DNA of 64,000 nt from CAWEQO01 sp963811225 (GTDB taxonomy: Bacteria > Chloroflexota > Anaerolineae > Anaerolineales > Anaerolineaceae). A model generated the notes under the pieces. The model did not search any database. It was not told where the DNA came from and saw nothing but the letters and a program-made list of their open reading frames with translations. Below are positions 8,235 to 16,982 of this stretch, in pieces. The translations under genes and the position numbers were made by a program. The stretch is from contig CAWEQO010000001.1 of NCBI GenBank assembly GCA_963811225.1, forward strand, positions 62,001 to 126,000. The letters are read 5' to 3'. Position 1 is the stretch's first letter; each line of letters opens with the position of its first letter.

Positions 8235-9434
8235 CAGGCTCCGGCCTTTCTCCGAGACGTATGCCTGCAAGCTTTCCACCTGCTGCCGGTAGATCGTTTC
8301 AGCAAGCCGGACCGATGAGCGCACCGGCACATCCTCGAACGAGTGCGACATGGCCAGCAAGACGCCCGCCATGCGGAAGATGCGTTCCTCCGTCATGGCA
8401 GGATCGACGGGCGCGGCGCGGATGATCTTGATCCAATCGGCGGTCGTGCCGACCGCGACCGGAAGGCTGGCATCGATATTGAAGGTTACATCCGGAAGGG
8501 TAAAGACCAGCCCGCCTTTGATGTCAATTTGCCAGTCCGGCAAGGCGCGGTCCAGGCGCTTGTACAGCAGATCGCGCTCGCGCAGCCATTGGCGGTGCAG
8601 CGGATCGACCGGTTTGACCTCTTGGACCGGGATGCCGCCCTCTCCATAGTAGTTCTTGGTTTGCTGCCACTGCCCGTCCGCATAGGTCACTTCACCCGAA
8701 AAATACTTGCTCTCCAAATTCCAAACTCCCGTGGGCCCCAGCAGCAGGACGTCTACGTCCAGGTTGCGTGCCACCATTAATTTCCACATGGTCACGTAAC
8801 TGTTCGGCAAGATGCGCTTCAACGCGTCAAGCAAGTCCAGCTCCCCCTGATCGCCAAACTGCACCACCACCCGGCCTTCCGCCGCTTCGGCTTCCAGCTG
8901 CTTCCACCACAGCCCGGTCAGCTCGGTCAGCGCCGGCACCTTGCGTCGCTCGGGCGGCTGCGGGTTGGGCAGCGAACGCGGCCGTTTTGGGTCGAAGCGG
9001 ATGCCCGGGTTTTTCATGATTTCCTGCGCCACCCGGCGCTCAGCTGCCGCAGCCCGGGTGAGGAACCGGACGCCGAAGAAGATCGACGTTGTGACGATCA
9101 GGGCCGCAGCCGCGAGCGGTAAATAGGTTAAGACGTTCCGGTTGGAGAATCCCAGGCTGAAATTGAAACAGAAAAACGCGGGGCAGGCGAACAACAGCCC
9201 AAACGCTAGCAGCGCCCACCCCCACATCCGTGAAGGGCGCATCCGGTCTTTCACCGCCGCCCAATCGGCGCGCGCTTGCTCGGTTTCAACGCTGAGCTGT
9301 GCATACTCTCGATCGGCTGCCCGGTTCCAAAGCGCCACCGGGCGCTTCCATTCCGCCTGAAACTGTTGGTCCAGTTCCCGGATTCGGGAAAGACCGGCGT
9401 ATAAATCGAGATACGGTTTCGGCAGAATGCGCAT
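8232..9434 (-). CDS. NERD-domain membrane protein (nuclease-related)
   Basis: A 400-residue protein. Two membrane segments (about residues 70-90 and 103-123) separate an N-terminal charged region from a cytoplasmic NERD (nuclease-related) domain at about 190-300. The diagnostic string DVDVLLLGPTGVWNLESKYF contains the Asp and E-x-K of the predicted nuclease fold. NERD domains are found in proteins suspected of DNA processing, but the substrate here is unknown. The start is placed at the ATG at 9434, where the conserved region begins; the frame is open to 9503 but that part overlaps the terminator of the upstream kinase gene. Its stop codon lies inside a 70-bp palindrome. Confidence 0.8.
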   Translation of the reverse strand: MRILPKPYLDLYAGLSRIRELDQQFQAEWKRPVALWNRAADREYAQLSVETEQARADWAAVKDRMRPSRMWGWALLAFGLLFACPAFFCFNFSLGFSNRNVLTYLPLAAAALIVTTSIFFGVRFLTRAAAAERRVAQEIMKNPGIRFDPKRPRSLPNPQPPERRKVPALTELTGLWWKQLEAEAAEGRVVVQFGDQGELDLLDALKRILPNSYVTMWKLMVARNLDVDVLLLGPTGVWNLESKYFSGEVTYADGQWQQTKNYYGEGGIPVQEVKPVDPLHRQWLRERDLLYKRLDRALPDWQIDIKGGLVFTLPDVTFNIDASLPVAVGTTADWIKIIRAAPVDPAMTEERIFRMAGVLLAMSHSFEDVPVRSSVRLAETIYRQQVESLQAYVSEKGRSL

Positions 9435-9469
9435 CTTGTCTTTAATTGTACAACGCCGGCTGGAGAAGG

Positions 9470-9508
9470 CACAGGTGGAACGCGCCTTCGAGACCCGTTC
9501 CACCTGTG
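9470..9508 (-). terminator. Terminator after the xylulokinase gene
   Basis: A 13-bp perfect stem (9470-9482 with 9496-9508) with a 13-base loop lies 15 bases after the stop of the minus-strand FGGY kinase. There is no clear T-run. Confidence 0.65.
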
Positions 9509-9523
9509 GTCAGCAGAGCCAGC

Positions 9524-11047
9524 TCAGTCGTTCAACGCCCGCATGCAGTCCTTCAAGGTCGGGTACAAGTCCCGGTAGACCGCATAAGTCTTTTCATAGG
9601 CTTCCTGGTTGGCAGGCTCGGGCTGTGTAGAGCCGGTGATCACTACACCGCCGGCGACGACCGATTCGACGTCTGCGAACAGCCCGGCTGCCACGCCAGC
9701 CAGCAGGGCCGCCCCATAAGCTGGGCCTTCCTCGGCCTTGAGCGTCACCACTTCGGCATCGTAGATGTCGGCCTGCATCTGCCGCCACAGCGGGCTGCGC
9801 CCGCCGCCGCCGGTGGCCCGGATTTGGCCGATGGACAGGCCCAGGTCGCGCATGATCTCCAGACCGTCTCGCATCGAATAGACCACGCCCTCCATCACCG
9901 CCCGGCACAGGTGCGCCACCGTGTGCCGCGCCGTCAGTCCGACAAAGGCGCCGCGCGCGAACGGATCGAGGTGCGGGGTGCGCTCGCCGGTCAGGTAGGG
10001 CAGGAACACCAGACCCTCTGCCCCCGGCGGGACGGTCGCCGCCGCTGCGGTCATTTGGTCGTAGCTCAGTTCGCCGCCGTTCGTCCCGGCCATACCGCCG
10101 ATCTGGCGCAGGGTGTTGCGCCACCACTGGAACGAGCCACCCGCCGAAAGCGTGACCGCCATCAGGTGGTACTTACCCGGCACAGCGTGACAGAAGGTGT
10201 GTAGCCGCCCCTGCGGGTCGAGGGCGATCTCGTCGCTGTGGGCGAAGATCACCCCGCTGGTGCCGATGCTGCTGCTGACGATCCCTGGGCGCACGATGCC
10301 CGTGCCGACCGCGGCAGCCGCATTGTCGCCGCCGCCCGCCGCCACCGGCAGCCCCGCCGGCAGGCCCAGCTCTTCGGCCACCTCGGGCAGCAGCCGCCCG
10401 GTGACCTGCGGACCCTCGAAAACCTTGGGCAGCCACGTTTGCGGGATCTCCAGCTCCTGCAAGATCACCTCACTGTAATCCCGCGCCCGCAGGTCTAGTA
10501 ACAGCGTCCCGGCCGCATCCGAGGCGTCCGTGGCGCTCTCGCCGGTCAACAGCAGGCGGATGTAATCCTTGGGCAGCATCACCTGCTTGACCCGGGCGAA
10601 GTTGTCCGGCTCGTGATTGCGCAGCCACACGATCTTCGGCGCCTGGAAGCCTGTCAGCGCCGGGTTGCCGGCGATCTGGATCAGGCGCTCGTAGCCGATC
10701 TTCTCGGTGATCTCGATGCACTCGTCGGCCGTGCGCTGGTCGTTCCACAGCAGCGCCGGGCGGATCACTTGCTCGCCGGCGTCCAGGAACACCGAGCCGT
10801 GCATCTGCCCGGTCAGGCCGAGCCCAACAACCTGATTGGGATCTACGCCTGGGTCCGCCAGCACGGCCCGTAGAGCTTGCCTGGCCCCCTGCCACCAGTC
10901 CGCCGGGTTCTGCTCGCTCCACAATGGTTTCGGTGTCGAGAGGGGGTATTCACTCAGCGCCGATGCCAGCACCTCGCCGCGCTCGTTGCACGCGATCGCC
11001 TTGGCGCCCGAGGTGCCGATATCCAGTCCAAGCATAATTGCCATCAT
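9524..11047 (-). CDS. xylB: Xylulokinase-like FGGY carbohydrate kinase
   Basis: A 507-residue FGGY-family kinase with the usual two-domain layout. The N-terminal phosphate loop is LGLDIGTSGAKA, followed by GLTGQMHGSV, a motif characteristic of xylulokinases. ATGGGGRSPLWRQMQADI near the C-terminus is the nucleotide-binding FGGY signature region. It should phosphorylate D-xylulose to D-xylulose 5-phosphate in the cytoplasm. The start ATG at 11047 follows AAGGAG. It is the last gene of a ROK regulator - CPBP protease - kinase series, and the D-lyxose isomerase about 4 kb away would supply D-xylulose, which supports the call. Confidence 0.88.
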   Translation of the reverse strand: MMAIMLGLDIGTSGAKAIACNERGEVLASALSEYPLSTPKPLWSEQNPADWWQGARQALRAVLADPGVDPNQVVGLGLTGQMHGSVFLDAGEQVIRPALLWNDQRTADECIEITEKIGYERLIQIAGNPALTGFQAPKIVWLRNHEPDNFARVKQVMLPKDYIRLLLTGESATDASDAAGTLLLDLRARDYSEVILQELEIPQTWLPKVFEGPQVTGRLLPEVAEELGLPAGLPVAAGGGDNAAAAVGTGIVRPGIVSSSIGTSGVIFAHSDEIALDPQGRLHTFCHAVPGKYHLMAVTLSAGGSFQWWRNTLRQIGGMAGTNGGELSYDQMTAAAATVPPGAEGLVFLPYLTGERTPHLDPFARGAFVGLTARHTVAHLCRAVMEGVVYSMRDGLEIMRDLGLSIGQIRATGGGGRSPLWRQMQADIYDAEVVTLKAEEGPAYGAALLAGVAAGLFADVESVVAGGVVITGSTQPEPANQEAYEKTYAVYRDLYPTLKDCMRALND

Positions 11048-11090
11048 TTTCGCTCCTTCGATAAGATACGATTGCTGCTCTCGTTGTCGA

Positions 11091-12119
11091 TCAAATCTGA
11101 TTCTCGGTCATTGGCTCAACCACCACCGGTTGAGGCGGGTTGTAAACCGCCATCTTACCGTACACCTGCCCGGCGCCGTGCGTCCAGCGCACCCACAGCC
11201 AGATCAGCGCCATGCCGATCGCAATCGCCGCCAGGCCGATCAAGCCCGCCTCCGGCCCGAAAGCGCCGCCGGTCCACAATACTGGGCCGCTCTGCTGGAT
11301 ATGAAAGAAATATGCACCGTTCGCCCCACCACTGACCGGGAAGCCAAACACCGGCCCTTCGAAGAAGTTCCAGGTGATGTGAATGCCGATCGGGATCGCC
11401 AGGTCGCCGGTCAGGATGAAGCCAAATCCCAGGAACAGCCCGGCCGCCACCAGGTCGAGCGTGCTGATCCAGGTGGAGTTGGGGTTAAGGGCGTGCGCAA
11501 TCCCAAAGACGAGCGAGGCAGCCAGCCAGGCCAGCAGCACCGCAGCCTTCGGCGCCACCCGCCAACCGTGAAATCCTTCCGCCAGGTTGAGCAGCCCGTA
11601 GCCGCGGAACAGCATCTCCTCGTAAAACCCAACCGAGATGTACATGATCGCCAGGACAATCGTTGTTGGCCAGAACAAGCCTGGGAAGGAGGACCAAAAC
11701 ACATCGGTCACCGTGATCCAGCCCGCCCCGCGCTCTATCAGGAAGATGAACAACATCAAGAACACGCCCAGCGCCAGGCCGAAGATAAAGTCGCGCCACC
11801 AGACCCTGCTTAGGTGGAACCCGTACCCGCGCACAGGGCGGTGGTCGATCCAGCGCGCCGCGATCCAGTAGCTTAACCAGATGGCGGCGAGACTGGAAAG
11901 CGAAGTCAGCAGCGGCAAGATCAGGCTAATCGCCGGGGTCCTTTGAAGCGCAGCGGTGTCGGCTGGATTCAACCCGGCGACGACGGCCGCGATGCCCACG
12001 CCAATGCCAACGATGAGCTGGAACACAAACGAGATCAGGAAAAACAGGGCCAGTACGATCAGGATCCGCCAGAAGGCACGGATGCGCCGTTCTATTGGAT
12101 TGTAGAAGATGTTCGACAT
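11091..12119 (-). CDS. CPBP-family intramembrane metalloprotease
   Basis: A 342-residue, multi-spanning membrane protein of the CPBP (CAAX protease and bacteriocin-processing, Abi) family. The three catalytic motifs are visible: EEMLFRG (EExxxR, about residue 166), FGIAHALNPN and HITWNFFEG (HxxxN). These bind a zinc or similar ion within the membrane. It lies between the ROK regulator (14 bases upstream) and the xylulokinase (43 bases downstream) on the same strand, so it is probably cotranscribed with them. Its role in sugar metabolism is unclear; such genes often appear in operons without an obvious functional link. Confidence 0.87.
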   Translation of the reverse strand: MSNIFYNPIERRIRAFWRILIVLALFFLISFVFQLIVGIGVGIAAVVAGLNPADTAALQRTPAISLILPLLTSLSSLAAIWLSYWIAARWIDHRPVRGYGFHLSRVWWRDFIFGLALGVFLMLFIFLIERGAGWITVTDVFWSSFPGLFWPTTIVLAIMYISVGFYEEMLFRGYGLLNLAEGFHGWRVAPKAAVLLAWLAASLVFGIAHALNPNSTWISTLDLVAAGLFLGFGFILTGDLAIPIGIHITWNFFEGPVFGFPVSGGANGAYFFHIQQSGPVLWTGGAFGPEAGLIGLAAIAIGMALIWLWVRWTHGAGQVYGKMAVYNPPQPVVVEPMTENQI

Positions 12120-12133
12120 GCCTTACCCCTTTG

Positions 12134-13393
12134 CTATCGTTTTAAAGTCGGCTGAGAGAGCAGCCGGTGATACACGCTCGCCACGCCGCCGATGACGCAA
12201 GCATCGGTCCCATGTCGGGCAATCGCCAACCGAGTATTCCTCTGCGACCAGAGCAGCGCCCGCTTCTTGACCTCAGCTTGCATCACCGGAAGCAAATACT
12301 CCTGGGCCTTGCTCAAGATGCCGCCAAAGACCACCAGTTCCGGGTTGAAGGCGTTGATCAGGTTGGCGATACCGATGCCGAGGTAGCGACCGGTCTCGCT
12401 GAGCGCCTCCAAAGCCACCGCATCGCCCTCGCCGGCAGCCTGGACCACCATCGGGATGGTCAGGCGCGCCGGGGCGCCGCGGCTGCGCTCGGTCAGCAGG
12501 GTCTCGCGGCCGCCGGCAGCCATCTGGATCACCCGCTGGAAGACCGCTCCCTGGCTGACCAGCGTCTCCCAGCAGCCGGTGTTGCCACAGTTGCACAGCG
12601 GCCCGTCCGGGTCCATGGTCATGTGGCCGATCTCCCCCGCCAGGCCGTTGGCGCCCTGCAGGATCTGCTTGTGATAGACGATCCCGCCGCCCAGGCCAAC
12701 GCCCGAGCTGACGAACAGCACGAAGTTCGCATCTCGGCCTGCGCCGAAGTAACTCTCGCCCAGCGCGGCCAGGTTGGCCTCGTTGTCAACGTGCACCAGG
12801 AAGTGGAACTGCTCCTCCAGGATGTCGTGCAGCGGCACATCCGTCCAGCGCAAGTTGGGGGCGAACAGCAGCCGGCCGGTATCCACGTCCACCAACCCCG
12901 GCACGCCCAACCCCAGGCCCAGCAGATCCCCGCCTCGCTGCGTCACCTGCGCCACCGCATCCCGGATCAACCCGGCGTTGCAGTCCAATACCGCTTGCTG
13001 CTCACCCTTCAGGGCAGTGGTGTCCTCGTGAGCGCGCCACACCAGCTCGGCGCAGAAGTTGGTCAGGATCACCGAGACAAAGTCCACGCCGATCTCGGCG
13101 CCGATGATATAGCCGGCTTCCGGGTTGAGCTCCAGCTCCATGGATGGCCGGCCAATGGCCGTGCTGGAAAGGCCAATCTCGCGCACGAACTTGCGGTCGA
13201 TCAGTTCCTTCACCAGGCTGGAAACCGTCGCCTTGGTCAGGCCTGTGATCTGGGCCAGTCGACTGCGAGACAGCTGGCGCTGCTCACGCAAAGAGCTCAA
13301 TATCAGGGCCAGGTTCATCTCACGCATCCTGGCGTGATCGACCAGACCCGGTTGATCGGGCCGATAACTAGCGCTGTGGTTCGAGGAGTTCAT
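12134..13393 (-). CDS. ROK-family transcriptional repressor (XylR/NagC-like)
   Basis: A 419-residue protein. Residues about 25-85 form a winged helix-turn-helix (LSRSRLAQITGLTKATVSSL). The rest is a ROK sugar-kinase-like domain with the zinc motif CNCGNTGCWE and the phosphate loop VSSGVGLGGG. ROK repressors bind a free sugar and release DNA. Its neighbours are a xylulokinase and, across the IS element, a D-lyxose isomerase, so it probably senses a pentose, though this is inference. The ATG is at 13393. A palindrome (ATAATAAACTTATTAT, 13418-13433) overlapping the -10 box just upstream suggests autoregulation. Confidence 0.88.
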   Translation of the reverse strand: MNSSNHSASYRPDQPGLVDHARMREMNLALILSSLREQRQLSRSRLAQITGLTKATVSSLVKELIDRKFVREIGLSSTAIGRPSMELELNPEAGYIIGAEIGVDFVSVILTNFCAELVWRAHEDTTALKGEQQAVLDCNAGLIRDAVAQVTQRGGDLLGLGLGVPGLVDVDTGRLLFAPNLRWTDVPLHDILEEQFHFLVHVDNEANLAALGESYFGAGRDANFVLFVSSGVGLGGGIVYHKQILQGANGLAGEIGHMTMDPDGPLCNCGNTGCWETLVSQGAVFQRVIQMAAGGRETLLTERSRGAPARLTIPMVVQAAGEGDAVALEALSETGRYLGIGIANLINAFNPELVVFGGILSKAQEYLLPVMQAEVKKRALLWSQRNTRLAIARHGTDACVIGGVASVYHRLLSQPTLKR

Positions 13394-13417
13394 AGCTGCC
13401 CCTGGGATTTAGTATGG

Positions 13418-13433
13418 ATAATAAACTTATTAT
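13418..13433. promoter_or_regulatory. Putative ROK operator overlapping a minus-strand -10 box
   Basis: ATAATAAACTTATTAT has 7-bp arms around a 2-base centre. A minus-strand TATAAT (13429-13434) overlaps it, about 35 bases before the ROK start codon. This is a typical autorepression layout; binding is inferred. Confidence 0.55.
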
Positions 13434-13465
13434 AGTGGAAAAAAGAGAATTGAGTGAGAGGCGGT

Positions 13466-13474
13466 ATGCCAGGG
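13466..13474. repeat. Left copy of a 9-bp target-site duplication
   Basis: ATGCCAGGG is repeated at 14870-14878, directly flanking the transposase-bearing segment. Nine bases is the length I recall for one ISKra4 subgroup. Confidence 0.6.
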
Positions 13475-14869
13475 TGCACTAAAAGGTTGAAGAATCATAC
13501 GGCTAACGGGAGCCGAGAAAGGGCATCGAAACGATCACCATCCGAAAGCCAAGCAGCGCGAGCTTTGGCCGTTGCATTGGCGCCCGAGAGGGTCCAGCGG
13601 GCACCAGCAATTTTGAGCCGAGCGGCGGCAATCTGTTTGCAGGCACTCTCGACCGTGCCGCTGCCGATCCAGTAACCCTTGGCACGAAACTGAGCGTAAT
13701 TCATCCGGTGCTGGTTGTTGGTGTAATAAGTGACCGCTCGTTGAACCGCTTCTTTGGCTGTTTTATGCCGACTATAGCGCTGGCAGGCCCGGACCACCTT
13801 TTGGAGCTGGCCTTGCCATAGCCAGTTTTTGACTTGCTCGATCCACTCCTGGCGGGCTATCTGCTCAGGAAACACCGCTTCGGCAATCGGGGTGAGATAT
13901 TCACAAGCGTGGTACCAATCAACGATCTGGACCGCATCGGGGAAGTAATGGGAAACCAGCTTCCAAATCCAGGCCGCCCCATCACACACAAAAATCAGTT
14001 CTTTGGCTTTATCCGCTAAATGTCTTACGCCAGTAGCCCACAACAACTGCCCGAACTCTTTAGCTGGCGCAATCTCACTGTAATACTGGATCGCTTGGGC
14101 CTTCGGCTTGGCTTGTCCATACACCTCTGCCACCTGATACCAGCTCAAGGTTTTCAGTTCCCGCCATTCCTCCCCGACCGGCACCTGGGCTCCATCCAGG
14201 GAACCGTACAACCGCTCTGGCCCCTCCAGGTTTGTACGTTCCCGTTGCTGCAGCCAGGCTTCATCCTGGCTTTGCTGGATCCAGTGTGCCTCTGCTTGCG
14301 CCTGTTTTTCTCCCATCTGTTGGGTCTGCTTGCGAATGGTATTGTCACTGACCTCCAGCAGCAAGAATTCTTGCACCGTGCGACTGGCTTGCTCAAAAGC
14401 AATATTGACCCCGGCAATCGCCAGCAGCTTGCTGAGGGCTGGGCTGACTTCTCCTGGGTGCAGCCCCCACTTCTGATCCAGCCGGTGCTCATTGTGACCA
14501 CAGCGCTCACAGTTATAGTAACCACGCCGATAGCTGATCCAGCCAAATACCGTCAGTATATGTGCCTTCCGCTTCAAAATCCGCTCTGCCTGTGCCCCAC
14601 ACTCACAGTCTTCCCGTATCCCTTGTTTCTCATCTTCCTGTTCCAATACCTTCCCATACGTTACTCGCCCCACTTCCTTCAACAAGGTCCGAATACCATC
14701 TTCCAACTCATGCACATTTTGTATCGCTTCTTTTTCGATCAAACGGCTTATCTCGGACGTCATCACGGCCGAGATTTCGTTTAGTGCTTTTGTGCTAAAA
14801 TCCATGTTAGAGCCTCTTTCTGTGATTCCGGTTTGTCTAACCTAATCATAGCTTAGGGGCTTTTTTTTC
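13475..14869 (-). mobile_element. ISKra4-type insertion sequence, about 1.4 kb
   Basis: The element is delimited by the 9-bp direct repeats on both sides and holds one transposase gene. Terminal inverted repeats are not obvious by eye (TGCACTAAAAGG on one side, GAAAAAAAAGCC on the other), so the exact ends are tentative. It has entered the intergenic region between the ROK repressor and the divergent D-lyxose isomerase operon. Without it the two genes would be about 150 bases apart. Confidence 0.65.
13495..14805 (-). CDS. ISKra4-family DDE transposase
   Basis: A 436-residue transposase that appears intact. A zinc-ribbon-like region with four cysteines (CECG and CERCG, about residues 68-103) is followed by a DDE core: Asp near 204 (YGSLDGAQVP), Asp near 296 (VQIVDWYHACEYL) and Glu near 386 (GSGTVESACKQI). 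The last motif and the overall pattern are typical of ISKra4-family elements. The ATG at 14805 sits about 65 bases inside the presumed right end. With one complete frame, the element may still be active. Confidence 0.88.
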   Translation of the reverse strand: MDFSTKALNEISAVMTSEISRLIEKEAIQNVHELEDGIRTLLKEVGRVTYGKVLEQEDEKQGIREDCECGAQAERILKRKAHILTVFGWISYRRGYYNCERCGHNEHRLDQKWGLHPGEVSPALSKLLAIAGVNIAFEQASRTVQEFLLLEVSDNTIRKQTQQMGEKQAQAEAHWIQQSQDEAWLQQRERTNLEGPERLYGSLDGAQVPVGEEWRELKTLSWYQVAEVYGQAKPKAQAIQYYSEIAPAKEFGQLLWATGVRHLADKAKELIFVCDGAAWIWKLVSHYFPDAVQIVDWYHACEYLTPIAEAVFPEQIARQEWIEQVKNWLWQGQLQKVVRACQRYSRHKTAKEAVQRAVTYYTNNQHRMNYAQFRAKGYWIGSGTVESACKQIAAARLKIAGARWTLSGANATAKARAAWLSDGDRFDALSRLPLAV

Positions 14870-14878
14870 ATGCCAGGG
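14870..14878. repeat. Right copy of a 9-bp target-site duplication
   Basis: ATGCCAGGG here matches 13466-13474. Removing the element and one copy restores a continuous ROK/lyxose-isomerase intergenic region. Confidence 0.6.
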
Positions 14879-14944
14879 CAATCGATGCAGCTGCCTGCTC
14901 TTCTCTCGCTTTTCAACTATAATATTCCTCGGAGGATTCCTCAC

Positions 14945-15637
14945 ATGAAACGTTCAGAAATTAACCACATCATTCGCGCCGCAGACGCATTCATCCGGGA
15001 GCGCGGCTTCTTTTTGCCTCCCTTCGCTTACTGGTCGCCGGAAACCTGGCAGCAGAAGGGACCGGAGGTCCGGGAGATCGTTGAAAATATGCTGGGTTGG
15101 GATATCACCGACTTCGGCTCAGGCGATTTCGAGCACGCCGGTTTGTTCCTCTTCACCATCCGCAACGGTCACCCCAGCAACTGGGTAACCAAGACCGGCA
15201 AGCTCTACGCCGAGAAGCTGCTGGTTTGCCAGGACGGCCAAGTGACCCCCATGCATTTCCACTGGGCCAAGATGGAAGACATCATCAACCGCGGCGGCGG
15301 GACGCTGAAGATCCAGCTGTACAACTCCACCCCAGACGAAAAACGGGACGAAACCAGCCCGGTGCGTGTCCATATGGATGGGGTCGAGCACGTCTTCCCC
15401 GCCGGAGCGATCATCAGCCTGGCTCCCGGCGAGAGCATCACCCTGACCCAGGGCCTGTACCATACCTTCTGGGGCGAAGGCGGGACCGTGCTGGTCGGCG
15501 AGGTCTCCCTGGTCAACGATGACGAACGTGACAACCGCTTCGAGCAGCCCGCCGGGCGCTTCCCCAATATCGAGGAAGACGAAGAGCCGCTGTATCTATT
15601 GGTCGGTGACTACCCTCACTACCTGAATTTCGGATAG
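14945..15637 (+). CDS. D-lyxose ketol-isomerase
   Basis: A 230-residue cupin-type sugar isomerase. The N-terminus MKRSEINHIIRAADAFI and FFLPPFAYWSPETW are hallmarks of bacterial D-lyxose isomerases (D-lyxose to D-xylulose). Metal-binding residues appear as MHFHWAKMEDIINRGGG and a further His in GLYHTFWGEGG. The ATG at 14945 is chosen because GGAGGA lies 8 bases upstream; an upstream in-frame ATG at 14870 falls in IS-proximal DNA and adds an unconserved tail. A -10 (TATAAT, 14918-14923) implies a very short leader. The PfkB kinase follows after 9 bases. The product would feed the xylulokinase at 9.5-11 kb. Confidence 0.88.
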   Translation: MKRSEINHIIRAADAFIRERGFFLPPFAYWSPETWQQKGPEVREIVENMLGWDITDFGSGDFEHAGLFLFTIRNGHPSNWVTKTGKLYAEKLLVCQDGQVTPMHFHWAKMEDIINRGGGTLKIQLYNSTPDEKRDETSPVRVHMDGVEHVFPAGAIISLAPGESITLTQGLYHTFWGEGGTVLVGEVSLVNDDERDNRFEQPAGRFPNIEEDEEPLYLLVGDYPHYLNFG

Positions 15638-15646
15638 GAGCCCATC

Positions 15647-16831
15647 TTGGCTGAACCCCTCCCCGTTGTCGTGGCCGGGCACCTGTGCCTCGACCTGATC
15701 CCCGGCCTGGACCATCTGCCTCCCGGGCAGTTCGAGCAGTTGTTCGCCCCCGGACGGCTGGTACTCATTGGCCCCACCTCCGTCAGCACCGGCGGCCCGG
15801 TCTCCAACACGGGCCTGTCGCTGCACCGCCTGGGTGTGCCAACCCGGCTGATGGGCAAGATCGGCGACGATCCGTTCGGACAGCTGGTGCGCAACTACGT
15901 CAGCTCATACGATCCCGCCCTGATCGAAGGGTTGATCGTCAGCGACAGCGCGACCTCCTACACCTTGATCATCTCGCCCCTCGGCTCCGACCGGCGCTTC
16001 CTGCACCATGCCGGGGCCAACGACACCTTCTGCGCCCAAGATGTGCGCTACGATGTGGTCTCTCAAGCGGCGCTGTTCCACTTCGGCTATCCCCCCCTCA
16101 TGCGGCGCATGTATGAGAATGACGGCGCCGAGTTGGTAGAGGTGATGCGCCAGGCCAAACAGACCGGCGTCACCACCTCGCTCGATATGACCTTCCCCGA
16201 CCCTTCCTCGCCGTCCGGGCAGGTCGATTGGGTCACCATCCTGCGCTCGGCCATGCCCTACGTAGACATTTTCGTGCCGTCCATCGAGGAAACGCTCTTC
16301 GCGCTGCGCCGCCCGCTGCACGATGAGCTGTACCGGACCTCGCCGGGCAACGAAATCCTGCAGCGCATCACACCCGAACTGCTGCACGACTTGTCGGACG
16401 AGCTGCTGGATTGGGGCGCAAAGATCGTGCTGCTCAAGCTGGGCTACCGGGGCGCTTACCTGCGCACCGCCTCCGCTGAATTGATCGCCGCCATCGGCAA
16501 GGCCGCCCCCACTCGTCCGCAGGAGTGGGCCGGCCGCGAGCTGTGGGCACCCTGCTTCCAGGTCAACGCAGTGGGCAACACCGGCGCAGGCGACGCCACG
16601 ATCGCCGGGTTCCTGGCCTCGCTGCTGCGAGGCATCCCCGCCGAGCATGCCCTGACTACGGCGGTGGCGGTCGGCGCCTGCAACGTCGAAGCCGCCGACG
16701 CCACCAGCGGCATCCGCACCTGGGAGCAAACCCTCGAGCGCCTGGCTTCCCCCTGGCCGCGCCACGAGATGACCCTCTCTTCCCCCGGCTGGGGAATCGA
16801 TCCACAGTCGCATTTGTGGAAGAGAGAGTAG
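15647..16831 (+). CDS. PfkB-family carbohydrate kinase
   Basis: A 394-residue ribokinase/PfkB-type kinase. The N-terminus VVVAGHLCLDLIPG and the GGPVSNTGLSLHRLG loop bind the sugar. The C-terminal signature NTGAGDATIAGFLAS carries the catalytic Asp and anion hole. It phosphorylates a sugar or nucleoside hydroxyl with ATP; the substrate is unknown but the operon suggests a pentose or ketose. The start is TTG at 15647, with GGAG about 9 bases upstream overlapping the end of the isomerase gene. It is slightly longer than typical PfkB kinases (300-340 residues) because of an insertion around residues 215-260. Confidence 0.87.
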   Translation: MAEPLPVVVAGHLCLDLIPGLDHLPPGQFEQLFAPGRLVLIGPTSVSTGGPVSNTGLSLHRLGVPTRLMGKIGDDPFGQLVRNYVSSYDPALIEGLIVSDSATSYTLIISPLGSDRRFLHHAGANDTFCAQDVRYDVVSQAALFHFGYPPLMRRMYENDGAELVEVMRQAKQTGVTTSLDMTFPDPSSPSGQVDWVTILRSAMPYVDIFVPSIEETLFALRRPLHDELYRTSPGNEILQRITPELLHDLSDELLDWGAKIVLLKLGYRGAYLRTASAELIAAIGKAAPTRPQEWAGRELWAPCFQVNAVGNTGAGDATIAGFLASLLRGIPAEHALTTAVAVGACNVEAADATSGIRTWEQTLERLASPWPRHEMTLSSPGWGIDPQSHLWKRE

Positions 16832-16834
16832 CGT

Positions 16835-16880
16835 ACAGAGGAAAGAGAGTGGGGAGATCCGCCCTCTTTCCTCTGTTTGC
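16835..16880 (+). terminator. Terminator of the lyxose isomerase/kinase operon
   Basis: A 13-bp perfect stem (16835-16847 with 16864-16876) has a 16-base loop. It starts 3 bases after the kinase stop and separates that operon from the ABC-F promoter. Confidence 0.75.
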
Positions 16881-16882
16881 TG

Positions 16883-16911
16883 TTGCAATTCTCATTTGGC
16901 CGTGCTATACT
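16883..16911 (+). promoter_or_regulatory. Sigma70-type promoter of the ABC-F leader
   Basis: TTGCAA (16883-16888), a 17-base spacer and TATACT (16906-16911) form a near-consensus promoter. Transcription would begin near 16918, about 20 bases before the leader-peptide ATG. Confidence 0.75.
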
Positions 16912-16938
16912 ACTCAAGTTCGATTATTCAGGAGTGAT

Positions 16939-16962
16939 ATGGTGACAGAGAGCAACCTCTAA
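16939..16962 (+). CDS. Seven-residue leader peptide of the ABC-F gene
   Basis: ATG GTG ACA GAG AGC AAC CTC TAA encodes MVTESNL. An AGGAG ribosome site lies 4 bases upstream. Its last codons (AGCAACCTCT, 16951-16960) are perfectly complementary to AGAGGTTGCT (17066-17075), which holds the ribosome site of the ABC-F gene. A ribosome stalled on this peptide would free that site. Leader peptides of this kind precede antibiotic-resistance ABC-F and methyltransferase genes; here the role is inferred from structure alone. Confidence 0.65.
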   Translation: MVTESNL

Positions 16963-16982
16963 TTCTAACCTTTTTCGGGAAG

